16,511 nt of DNA, from the NCBI GenBank assembly GCA_964444975.1, contig CAYUJD010000084.1, positions 1 to 16,511 of the forward strand, given 5' to 3'. Positions within the stretch are counted from its first letter, which is position 1. The number at the start of each line of letters is the position of its first letter. This DNA comes from VBAS01 sp964444975. Its GTDB lineage: Bacteria; Bacteroidota; Bacteroidia; Chitinophagales; Chitinophagaceae. This document shows, piece after piece, positions 5,822-12,966 of the stretch. The notes beneath the pieces were generated by a model that made no database searches, was not told the origin of the DNA, and was given only the letters and a program-made list of their open reading frames with translations. Both the position numbers and the translations under genes were made by a program.

Positions 5822-6022
5822 ATGGTTGGGGCTTTCAACGATATTACTACTGTCAGCTGCGGTTCGCCGCCCGCCTCCTATTCCCGCCGCCAACGCACAA
5901 AAACCCATCCGGCGGCGGGAGATATCCGGCTAAGCGGCGCAGCCCTTCGGCAGCAGAATATATTTCAGCAACGCGGTACCATCCCTCCATTTATAAACAC
6001 GATCCAAATTGAAAATGTATAA
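5822..6022 (+). CDS. doubtful 66-codon frame between umuC and the hypothetical gene
   Basis: An ATG 7 nt after the umuC stop, preceded by an A-rich tract, opens a 66-residue frame (MVGAFNDITTVSCGSPP..., ending NTIQIENV). Its TAA at 6020-6022 overlaps the ATG of the next gene (6015), as in coupled genes. Against coding, it contains a perfect 10-bp inverted repeat and no recognisable domain, and the composition (many S, R, Q, P) looks like translated repeat DNA. It may instead be an untranslated structured element of roughly 200 nt. I cannot decide. Confidence 0.25.
   Translation: MVGAFNDITTVSCGSPPASYSRRQRTKTHPAAGDIRLSGAALRQQNIFQQRGTIPPFINTIQIENV
5882..5920. repeat. perfect 10-bp inverted repeat downstream of umuC
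   Basis: TCCCGCCGCC (5882-5891) and GGCGGCGGGA (5911-5920) are exact inverse complements with a 19-nt loop. No T run follows, so it is not a standard terminator. It may attenuate or stabilise the umuDC message, or be part of a mobile palindromic element. Confidence 0.6.
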
Positions 6023-6533
6023 CCCGTATGCCATATTAACACCTGCTCTGCTGAAAGCCATGCTCCGGCAACCCATGTACTTTGTTCGCCAGCATCACCC
6101 CAGGGGATTATCGCATCCCGCTGAAAAAATCATTCCGCTGCTTTTCACCCATTACACCCACCACGAAACCGATAAGGAAAGAGCCCAACGCCACATGCGC
6201 CTGCTGCTGAAAGATCCTTACCGTTTCCTGTACGACAGCGCAAACACCGCCCATCTTGAAAAACTGAAAACCGCTGCATCGCAACCGGCGGGATACAGAA
6301 TTTATATAAACCTTTTACCCAAAAAATGGAAAGCCAATGATGTACTGAAAATGAAAATAAGCCGCTACGTAAAAGAAAAACTCCCCTGGTGGAATTATTC
6401 CCCCAAAGACAAACTGAACGTGACGCTGAAAGAACGCTACGGTGAGCTATTCATCGCCCTGCTATGGCGGGGCCAGCAAACTGAAGTACTTTTGGAAGAC
6501 ATCGAAAACTTTAGCCTATGTGTTACGACATGA
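6015..6533 (+). CDS. hypothetical protein upstream of the SRAP gene
   Basis: I do not recognise this 172-residue protein. It starts MYNPYAILTPALLKAML and is basic and rich in His, Lys and aromatic residues (RQHHPRG, THYTHHETD, PWWNYSPKDK), with no signal peptide or membrane segment. It is likely soluble and, by charge, might contact nucleic acid, but that is a guess. An in-frame TTG at 6009 is a less likely start. It overlaps the SRAP gene by 16 nt, so the two are probably co-translated. Its position after umuDC and before SRAP suggests a link to DNA damage tolerance. Codon use matches its neighbours and the frame looks genuinely coding. Confidence 0.7.
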   Translation: MYNPYAILTPALLKAMLRQPMYFVRQHHPRGLSHPAEKIIPLLFTHYTHHETDKERAQRHMRLLLKDPYRFLYDSANTAHLEKLKTAASQPAGYRIYINLLPKKWKANDVLKMKISRYVKEKLPWWNYSPKDKLNVTLKERYGELFIALLWRGQQTEVLLEDIENFSLCVTT

Positions 6534-7255
6534 GTTTTTTCAGCAACATCAAACTTATCAGCGATTATTTAAACATAAAACCGGCGCCTACGCTTGACTT
6601 CGAACCCACTTATCATAAAGTAGCGCAGTCGTTTACCAAATGGCCGGTGGTAGTGAATGAAGATGGCTACAATATAAAACTCTTCGAATGGGGCGTAATA
6701 GCCGACTACATGAACACGCCTGAAAAGATAAAGGAATACCGTACCAGCATGGCCAATGCCCGCAGCGAAAAAATTGTTGACGACAAACGCTCCGTATGGC
6801 ACCGTATCCGCCGCAACCGCTGCCTTGTTTTCACTACCGGTTTTTATGAGCACCGCGACATCGGCGGCAAAAAGAAACTGCCCTATTTCATCAAAGTAAA
6901 AGATGAACCTATCTTTTGTTTTGCCGGTTTGTACAACTACTCTCCTCTGCCCGACGCCGATACAGGCGAAGCCATCGGTACGTTTACCGTCATTACCCGG
7001 CCTGCCAATCCGCTGATGGCAAGAATTCATAATGCCGGACCCAACAGCCACCGCATGCCGCTTATTCTTTCCAGGGAACTTGCGCTGAAATGGCTGGATG
7101 AAAATTTAACCGATCAGGAAACAGAAAAGATTCTTGCCTTTGAATTTCCTGAAAACAAACTGGATGCCTGGCCGGTAAATACCATCCGGAGACAAAAAGC
7201 AGATGATGAATCCGTAATTGAAAAACTGACGGAAGGAACATATCCTGCTTTGTAA
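6518..7255 (+). CDS. yedK: SRAP/HMCES/YedK-type abasic-site crosslinking protein
   Basis: This 245-residue protein has the SRAP (SOS response-associated peptidase) layout. The start MCYD exposes Cys2 after Met removal, the residue that forms a thiazolidine crosslink with abasic sites in single-stranded DNA. Further key residues are Asn80 in NARSE, Glu111 in TGFYEH (more often GFYEW) and His178 in SHRMPLIL; the central LFEWGV and FAGLYNY are also typical. It shields abasic sites at replication forks from error-prone processing. The start at 6518 is chosen because of Cys2. An ATG at 6530, overlapping the TGA of the preceding gene, would lose the nucleophile. The location downstream of umuDC fits a damage-response operon. 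It ends 15 nt from a convergent ATPase gene, with no terminator visible between. Confidence 0.92.
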   Translation: MCYDMSFFSNIKLISDYLNIKPAPTLDFEPTYHKVAQSFTKWPVVVNEDGYNIKLFEWGVIADYMNTPEKIKEYRTSMANARSEKIVDDKRSVWHRIRRNRCLVFTTGFYEHRDIGGKKKLPYFIKVKDEPIFCFAGLYNYSPLPDADTGEAIGTFTVITRPANPLMARIHNAGPNSHRMPLILSRELALKWLDENLTDQETEKILAFEFPENKLDAWPVNTIRRQKADDESVIEKLTEGTYPAL

Positions 7256-7270
7256 CACCCATACCAATTT

Positions 7271-8440
7271 TTATTTGATGGTGGCAAGATGTTTTGTCAG
7301 AAACCCGGATAAACTGGTTACAATGATGCCGCCTTTGGTAGTATAGTCTGCTCCGGAAGGCGTAATAACAAACTTTTTCGGGGGGTTCAGGTCGTTTATA
7401 CTTGTATAAAAACCCTTTGAAATTACAGGAGCATTGGTGAGTTTTATTTCTATACAGGCTAATGGAGTAATTCCTTTTACCAATACCACATCACATTCGG
7501 CGCCATCATGAGTCCGGTAGAAAAACATTTCAATATTGAATGATTTAACCTGCCAGATTTGTTCAATCACATATCCTTCCCAGGACGTACCGGCCACGGG
7601 GTGCCCTAATATTTCATCAATTGAATCCAGCTTTAACAAAGAATGCAGGATACCGCTGTCACGCAGATATACTTTAGGTGATTTCACCAGTCTTTTCTTT
7701 ACGTTCACATACCATGGTTGTAGTTTGCGAACCAAATACCCTCCTTCCAGGTAATCCAGGTATCGTAAAACAGTGGGTGCCGTAACCCCTAACGATCGTG
7801 AAAACACTTCGGCATTCCAAATGGAACCATTGGCGTGTGCAAGCATACTCCAAAGCTTTCCCACCGTGGCAGATGAAAGATTTACTCCGAACAGAAATTC
7901 AAGATCCCTTTCTGTATAACCCCGGATATAGCTCGCCATCCAATGATTGAATTTTATTTTTGTTTTGGCCTGCAAGGCTTCCGGAAAACCTCCGCGCAGC
8001 CAATGCGCCTGCTGATTAATCCTGGCCGGCAATTCGGTTAATCCAACCGGTGTCAGCTCGGTATATGAAATCCGGCCTGTCAACGATTCTGAAACACCTT
8101 TTACCAATGCAGGCGATGCCGACCCCAATAAAATAAACCGGCCGGCTTTTCTATATTCATCAATTAAAGGTCTTAGTTCGGAAAACAGTTCGGGCATCAA
8201 CTGCACTTCATCCAGAATCACACAGCGATCTTTATAATTTTCCAGGTAGCTATGAGCATCTTTCAGCCGCATTCTGTCAGCCGGTTTTTCTATATCCAGG
8301 TAGAGTGCAGCTTTTTTCCAGTCCCGGGCAATTAGTTTTGCCAGGGTTGTTTTACCTGCTTGCCGCGGCCCCAGTATCGCCACGGCAGGAAATTGCCGGA
8401 GTAACCTTATGATTTTTGATTGCAGGTGCCGTTTAATCAT
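7271..8440 (-). CDS. AAA ATPase with C-terminal DUF4143 domain
   Basis: From the ATG at 8440 the product has 389 residues. The N-terminal ATPase has Walker A GPRQAGKT (23-30), Walker B CVILDE (72-77) and a sensor-like LLGSAS. The middle holds a winged-helix-like part (VTAPTVLRYLDYLEGGYLV). The C-terminal DUF4143 part has YRTHDGAECDVVL and IEIKLT, an E/D...ExK pattern like the PD-(D/E)xK nuclease fold. Such genes are common, often multicopy, in Bacteroidota; their function is not established, with ideas including DNA processing and toxin-like roles. A longer frame to 8473 would run into the inverted repeat and is unlikely. The gene stands alone, with a promoter-like box 4 nt before the ATG and a large inverted repeat upstream. 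Confidence 0.88.
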   Translation of the reverse strand: MIKRHLQSKIIRLLRQFPAVAILGPRQAGKTTLAKLIARDWKKAALYLDIEKPADRMRLKDAHSYLENYKDRCVILDEVQLMPELFSELRPLIDEYRKAGRFILLGSASPALVKGVSESLTGRISYTELTPVGLTELPARINQQAHWLRGGFPEALQAKTKIKFNHWMASYIRGYTERDLEFLFGVNLSSATVGKLWSMLAHANGSIWNAEVFSRSLGVTAPTVLRYLDYLEGGYLVRKLQPWYVNVKKRLVKSPKVYLRDSGILHSLLKLDSIDEILGHPVAGTSWEGYVIEQIWQVKSFNIEMFFYRTHDGAECDVVLVKGITPLACIEIKLTNAPVISKGFYTSINDLNPPKKFVITPSGADYTTKGGIIVTSLSGFLTKHLATIK

Positions 8441-8444
8441 CGGG

Positions 8445-8474
8445 TAAAGGTAAATAACAACCCCGAAAATCAAA
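8445..8474 (-). promoter_or_regulatory. promoter candidate of the ATPase gene
   Basis: On the minus strand TTTG (8474-8471, inside the inverted-repeat arm nearest the gene) is followed after 18 nt by TACCTTTA (8452-8445). Four bases (CCCG) then lead to the ATG at 8440. The start of transcription would fall at or next to the ATG, implying a leaderless mRNA. Confidence 0.45.
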
Positions 8475-8498
8475 ACTCAAATTTTTGATTTTCGGGGT
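8460..8498. repeat. 16-bp perfect inverted repeat upstream of the ATPase gene
   Basis: ACCCCGAAAATCAAAA (8460-8475) and its exact complement TTTTGATTTTCGGGGT (8483-8498) flank a 7-nt loop. The near arm covers the -33 box of the ATPase promoter. It could be a repressor-binding site, a terminator for the upstream amidase gene (no T run, so poor), or the footprint of a mobile unit carried with the ATPase. Confidence 0.75.
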
Positions 8499-8576
8499 AG
8501 CAACTGATTCATCCAATTATGAACATTCCCATTCACCTGCTGTGTCGTTTCCCTGAAAGCGGGTACCGCATTTGCA

Positions 8577-9389
8577 TTACTGGTACTTTCTCACCAGGTC
8601 AAACAAAATCTTCTTGTCTGCCTCCGTAATTACATTCGTTGTATCCTGTGGCACAAAGTGAATTTTATAAGACTGAATAGCTATTTCCGGTTTTGAAATA
8701 TTATATCCGATGATGCGCAAAGCCTGCAGGTGATTGAAATCAGCCGGTACTTCTACGGCAGTAGTATCGTACCAGTAACCAAATCCTTTTTTAGCCAACA
8801 GTTTCCAGTCAAAAAACCGGCTGGGGTCCACTTTGCGTCCCGGCGCCCAGTCGAGGTGACCGATGAAATTTGCCTGCGGAATGTTAAACGCTTTTTTTAA
8901 CCGTTCGAGCAATTGCAGCAAACTGCCCATTTGCGGCTCTGAAAAATGTTCGCTTCCATTATTGTCAATTTCTATCCCTATGCTGCTGCTATTCATGTCA
9001 GTAATGCTTCCCCATTTGCCCACACCGGCATGGTGTGCCCGCAACAGATCGTTGAGCATGTGATACACGGTACCATCACGGCAAATGATATAGTGTGCAC
9101 TTACAGCAGTGCGAGGAAGCGTAAAAGTGCGCAGCGTCTGGTCGCAGGTATTCTGTGCAGTATGATGAATGATAACAAAATTTGGCCGCCGCAGGCTCAG
9201 GTTGGTAGTGCCCACCCATTGGCCGGCGAAAGAAAGCCCTGCTGAATCCCGCAAAGGATATTCCTTTAAAAGCCGGGCAAAATTTTTTACCTGCTTTTTA
9301 TACGACCGGTTGGTGGCTGCATATTTATTATGGGCGCAGGCAACAAATAAAATAATGACCACCGGGATGAAAAATAATTTTTTCAGCAT
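8577..9389 (-). CDS. lipoprotein N-acetylmuramoyl-L-alanine amidase (amidase_2/AmpD fold)
   Basis: This 270-residue protein begins with a lipoprotein signal: MLKKLFFIPVVIILFVAC, with the lipid-modified cysteine at C18. The catalytic domain spans about 65-210. FVIIHHTAQ holds the first zinc ligand (H75), and HLDWAPGRKVDPSRFFDW supplies H178 and D188. SSSIGIEIDNNG and AVSAHYIICRDGTVYHML are typical of the PGRP/AmpD fold. It should cut the MurNAc-L-Ala amide bond in peptidoglycan or its fragments, acting at the membrane on the periplasmic side. A C-terminal segment (about 215-270) may help substrate contact. A -7 box lies 4 nt before the ATG. Its product, amino sugar without peptide, fits the kinase and uridylyltransferase genes at 12967-15169. 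Confidence 0.88.
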   Translation of the reverse strand: MLKKLFFIPVVIILFVACAHNKYAATNRSYKKQVKNFARLLKEYPLRDSAGLSFAGQWVGTTNLSLRRPNFVIIHHTAQNTCDQTLRTFTLPRTAVSAHYIICRDGTVYHMLNDLLRAHHAGVGKWGSITDMNSSSIGIEIDNNGSEHFSEPQMGSLLQLLERLKKAFNIPQANFIGHLDWAPGRKVDPSRFFDWKLLAKKGFGYWYDTTAVEVPADFNHLQALRIIGYNISKPEIAIQSYKIHFVPQDTTNVITEADKKILFDLVRKYQ

Positions 9390-9393
9390 GCGG

Positions 9394-9401
9394 TAAAAAT
9401 A
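9394..9401 (-). promoter_or_regulatory. -7 box of the amidase gene
   Basis: The minus strand reads TATTTTTA (TAnnTTTR), then CCGC, then the ATG at 9389. The spacing equals that of the ATPase and sugar kinase genes. No clear -33 TTTG is visible 19-21 nt upstream. Confidence 0.35.
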
Positions 9402-9430
9402 AGAAGGAAACGATTTGCAGTTTTCACCGC

Positions 9431-12400
9431 TTACATATTTCTACGGTACTGTCCGCCCACTTCATAAAGCGCATGAGTGATTTCACCCAAAGAACAAAAC
9501 TTCACCGTTTCCATCAGTTCTTCAAAAAGATTGCCGTTGTGAATGGCCACCCGCTTCAGCCGCTTCAGCATCGCGGGTGATTTCTGTTTGTGGCGTTTCC
9601 TGAAAGCCTGCAGGTTGTTTATCTGATGTTCTTTTTCTTCCCTGGTACTCCGTATCACTTCGCCGGGAATGGTGGTAGGCGAACCTTGTTTATTTAAAAA
9701 TGTGTTGACACCAACAATAGGCAATTCACCGGTATGCTTCATATGTTCGTAATAAAGACTTTCCTCCTGTATTTTATTACGCTGATACATCCGCTCCATG
9801 GCGCCCAACACACCGCCCCGTTCGGTGATGCGGTCAAACTCTACCAGCACCGCTTCTTCCACCAGGTCGGTCAGTTCTTCCATGATGAAAGAGCCCTGGA
9901 TAAAATTTTCTGTTTTGGCCGAACCCAATTCGCGGTTGATGATTAACTGAATGGCCATCGCCCTTCGTACGCTTTCTTCCGTCGGTGTAGTTATTGCTTC
10001 GTCGTAGGCATTGGTGTGAAGCGAATTGCAGTTGTCGTATATGGCATACAAGGCCTGCAGCGTGGTGCGGATATCGTTGAAATCAATTTCCTGCGCATGC
10101 AGGCTGCGGCCCGATGTCTGGATATGATACTTCAGCATCTGGCTGCGTTTGTTGGCTTTGTATTTATACTTCATTGCCTTGGCCCATATTCTTCTTGCCA
10201 CTCTTCCTATCACACTGTATTCCGGGTCCATACCATTGCTGAAGAAAAAAGAAAGATTGGGTGCAAAGTCATCAATGTGCATGCCGCGGCTCAGGTAATA
10301 TTCAACATAAGTAAATCCATTTGCCAGCGTAAAGGCAAGCTGCGAAATCGGGTTGGCGCCGGCTTCGGCAATATGATAGCCGCTGATGCTGACGCTGTAA
10401 AAATTCCGCACCCTGTTGTTGATAAAATATTCCTGCACATCGCCCATCAGCTTCAGGGCAAACTCGGTGGAGAAAATGCAGGTGTTCTGTGCCTGGTCTT
10501 CCTTTAATATATCGGCCTGTACGGTACCCCGCACCTGCGATAATGCGTCTGCTTTTATTTTTTCATAAACTTCCGGCGGCAACACATCGGCGCCGGAAAG
10601 ACCCAGCAACCCCAGGCCCAATCCGTCGTTACCCGCAGGCAGGGCACCCAACAATTCACCTTTCACCGGTCTTACTGGTTTGCCATCAATCCCGTTATAA
10701 CAGGGCAACTCGCCGGCGGAAAATTTTTCTTCAATTAATTTATTAACTTCTTCTTTCAGGTTGTTTTCAATAATATATTTTTCACATTGCTGGTCTATGG
10801 CGGCATTCAGGAAAAAAGCCAGGATCACCGGCGCCGGGCCATTGATGGTCATTGACACTGATGTTTTCGGATCACATAAATCAAAACCGCTGTAGAGTTT
10901 TTTCGCATCATCCACAGTAGCAATGCTCACTCCGCTGTTGCCGATTTTGCCATAAATATCCGGACGATGGTCGGGGTCTTCGCCATACAGCGTTACAGAA
11001 TCAAATGCGGTGGACAATCTTTTCGCCGGCTGATCAATGGAAACATAATGAAACCGTTTATTGGTTCGCTCCGGCGTCCCTTCGCCGGCAAACATCCTTG
11101 TGGGGTCTTCGCCTTCCCGCTTCAGCGGAAATACGCCTGCGGTAAAAGGAAAACTTCCCGGCACATTTTCCTGCGCCTGCCAGCGCAGCAGGTCGCCCCA
11201 GTCATTGTATTTGGGTAAAACAACCTTGGGTATTCTTGTTCCTGATATGCTTTTTGTAAACATTTCCAGCCGGATCATATTATCCCGCACTTTATACTCA
11301 TAATAATCCTGCTTGTAAGCTTTTATTTTTCCCGGCCAGTTATTGATGAGCTTTCTGGCCACAGGGGTGAGCTGTTCGGTATAATAATTTATCTGCTGCC
11401 TGATTAAATCCATTGCAGTGGTATCGGCCTTATCCTGCAATATTTCCATGGCGCCGTGCAGGCGATAAAGTTTTGAAGCAATCGCAACCTGCTCCATCAC
11501 CAGTTTATCGTAATTCCTGTTGTTCTCACTTATTTCACTTAAGTACCTGACCCGGTTTGACGGAATGATAGCCGGCGAAACTTTAGCTGTTTCCTCAAAA
11601 TAAAATTTGCCAAATCTGACGTTCGTTTTTTCTTCAATTTTTTTCAGCAGCAGTTCAAACAAGCGGTTTACTCCATCATCGTTGAATTTGCTGGCTACCG
11701 TACCGATAACGGGCAGTTCTTCATCATTGGTATTAAACAACCGGTGATTGCGTTTGTATTGCTTTCTTACTTCGCCCAGTGCATCCGGGGCGCCGGCTTT
11801 GTCAAATTTGTTGATGCAGACAATGTCGGCATAGTCCAGCATGTTTATTTTTTCCAGTTGCGACGCGGCGCCGTACTCCGGTGTCATCACATAGAGGCTC
11901 ACATCACAATAATTAATAATGGAGGCGTCGCTTTGACCCACGCCGGCGCTTTCCAGAATGATAAAATCAAATCCTGCCGACTTGCAGATGGCAATGGCTT
12001 CATTCATGGCTCCGCTCAGGGCGGTGTTATCATCCCTTGTGGCCATGCTGCGCATATAGGCACGGGGATGAGCAATAGCGTTCATCCGGATTCTGTCACC
12101 AAGCAATGCGCCACCGGTTTTTTTCTTCGAGGGATCAACAGAAATAACAGCAATGGTTTTATCGGAAAAATTGTTTAAAAATCTTCTTACTATTTCATCC
12201 GTCACACTGCTTTTGCCTGCACCGCCGGTTCCTGTAATTCCCAATACAGGTATGAGTTTTTGCGCCTCACCCCCATCTCCTCTCCTGACGGAGAGGGGAA
12301 CCAAAGCATTATTCTCAGCACGTGTTATTTCCCTCGCTATCATTCTTATATCCTTTACTTCATCCAGTTTCAGCGGTGTTTTAAAATCCCCTTTCCCGTT

Positions 12401-12829
12401 CAGTTGTTCATCACACAAACGCAAAACATCTTCAATCATTCCTTCAAGTCCCATTTTTCTTCCATCATCCGGGCTATAAATCCTGGTGATACCATATTTA
12501 TGAAGTTCTTCAATTTCTTCCGGTAAAATAGTGCCGCCGCCGCCGCCGAAAATTTTTATATGCCCGCAGCCGTTTTCATCCAGCAAGTCTTTGATGTATT
12601 TGAAAAACTCAAGATGCCCGCCCTGGTAGCTGGTGATGGCAATGCCCTGCACATCTTCTTCAATGGCAGCTTCCACTATTTCCTTTGCCGAGCGGTTGTG
12701 ACCGAGGTGAATGATTTCTGCACCCATAGCCTGCATAATGCGGCGCATGATGTTGATGGCGGCATCATGACCATCAAACAATGAAGCCGCAGTCACTATC
12801 CTGATTTTGTTCTTCGCTGTATAAGCCAT
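9431..12829 (-). CDS. icmF: IcmF: fused B12-dependent acyl-CoA mutase with G-protein chaperone
   Basis: From the ATG at 12829 the product has 1132 residues, with three parts in IcmF order. The N-terminal cobalamin-binding domain has DGHDAA (D19, H21) and IHLGHNRS. The MeaB-like GTPase has P-loop GTGGAGKS (200-207), ESAGVGQSD and NKFD (340-343). The mutase barrel has FPFTAGVFPLKREGEDPTRM (from about 560), DSVTLYGEDPDHRPDIYGK and TSVSMTINGPAP. The phenylalanine in GVFP is typical of isobutyryl- rather than methylmalonyl-CoA mutases. The enzyme interconverts isobutyryl- and n-butyryl-CoA (or related acyl-CoAs) by radical rearrangement, while the G domain protects and loads the cofactor. Residues 177-189, between the cobalamin and GTPase domains, are encoded by a palindromic repeat inserted in frame. 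It is divergent from the sugar kinase gene. Confidence 0.93.
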   Translation of the reverse strand: MAYTAKNKIRIVTAASLFDGHDAAINIMRRIMQAMGAEIIHLGHNRSAKEIVEAAIEEDVQGIAITSYQGGHLEFFKYIKDLLDENGCGHIKIFGGGGGTILPEEIEELHKYGITRIYSPDDGRKMGLEGMIEDVLRLCDEQLNGKGDFKTPLKLDEVKDIRMIAREITRAENNALVPLSVRRGDGGEAQKLIPVLGITGTGGAGKSSVTDEIVRRFLNNFSDKTIAVISVDPSKKKTGGALLGDRIRMNAIAHPRAYMRSMATRDDNTALSGAMNEAIAICKSAGFDFIILESAGVGQSDASIINYCDVSLYVMTPEYGAASQLEKINMLDYADIVCINKFDKAGAPDALGEVRKQYKRNHRLFNTNDEELPVIGTVASKFNDDGVNRLFELLLKKIEEKTNVRFGKFYFEETAKVSPAIIPSNRVRYLSEISENNRNYDKLVMEQVAIASKLYRLHGAMEILQDKADTTAMDLIRQQINYYTEQLTPVARKLINNWPGKIKAYKQDYYEYKVRDNMIRLEMFTKSISGTRIPKVVLPKYNDWGDLLRWQAQENVPGSFPFTAGVFPLKREGEDPTRMFAGEGTPERTNKRFHYVSIDQPAKRLSTAFDSVTLYGEDPDHRPDIYGKIGNSGVSIATVDDAKKLYSGFDLCDPKTSVSMTINGPAPVILAFFLNAAIDQQCEKYIIENNLKEEVNKLIEEKFSAGELPCYNGIDGKPVRPVKGELLGALPAGNDGLGLGLLGLSGADVLPPEVYEKIKADALSQVRGTVQADILKEDQAQNTCIFSTEFALKLMGDVQEYFINNRVRNFYSVSISGYHIAEAGANPISQLAFTLANGFTYVEYYLSRGMHIDDFAPNLSFFFSNGMDPEYSVIGRVARRIWAKAMKYKYKANKRSQMLKYHIQTSGRSLHAQEIDFNDIRTTLQALYAIYDNCNSLHTNAYDEAITTPTEESVRRAMAIQLIINRELGSAKTENFIQGSFIMEELTDLVEEAVLVEFDRITERGGVLGAMERMYQRNKIQEESLYYEHMKHTGELPIVGVNTFLNKQGSPTTIPGEVIRSTREEKEHQINNLQAFRKRHKQKSPAMLKRLKRVAIHNGNLFEELMETVKFCSLGEITHALYEVGGQYRRNM
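12265..12301. repeat. palindromic element inserted in frame in icmF
   Basis: TCTCCTCTCC (12276-12285), loop TGAC, GGAGAGGGGA (12290-12299) form a 10-bp hairpin with one G:U-type pair, preceded on the plus strand by CCTCACCCCC. On the coding strand it supplies residues 177-189 (PLSVRRGDGGEA region), absent from IcmF proteins as I know them. The pattern matches C/G-rich interspersed palindromes seen in Bacteroidota genomes. Confidence 0.65.
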
Positions 12830-12844
12830 AACGTTCACTGCCTG

Positions 12845-12852
12845 CAAAAATA
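12845..12852 (-). promoter_or_regulatory. -7 box of icmF
   Basis: The minus strand reads TATTTTTG, a full TAnnTTTG match, 15 nt upstream of the icmF ATG. The predicted leader is about 11 nt. No convincing -33 box is visible at the expected distance. Confidence 0.4.
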
Positions 12853-12954
12853 GATGAAAAACCAATGCTCGTCCGACCGTTAGTAAGGAACAATGTAAAT
12901 AAAAGAAGAAAGCCGGGAGAAGTTGTCCTTCAGGAGCTGCCGCTTCATTTACAT

Positions 12955-12962
12955 TACATTTG
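12955..12962 (+). promoter_or_regulatory. -7 box of the sugar kinase-murU operon
   Basis: TACATTTG is a full TAnnTTTG match, followed by CGCC and the ATG at 12967. With the usual geometry, transcription would start at the ATG itself. The -33 region is weak. The rest of the 137-nt divergent region (12830-12966) shows no other clear site. Confidence 0.45.
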
Positions 12963-12966
12963 CGCC

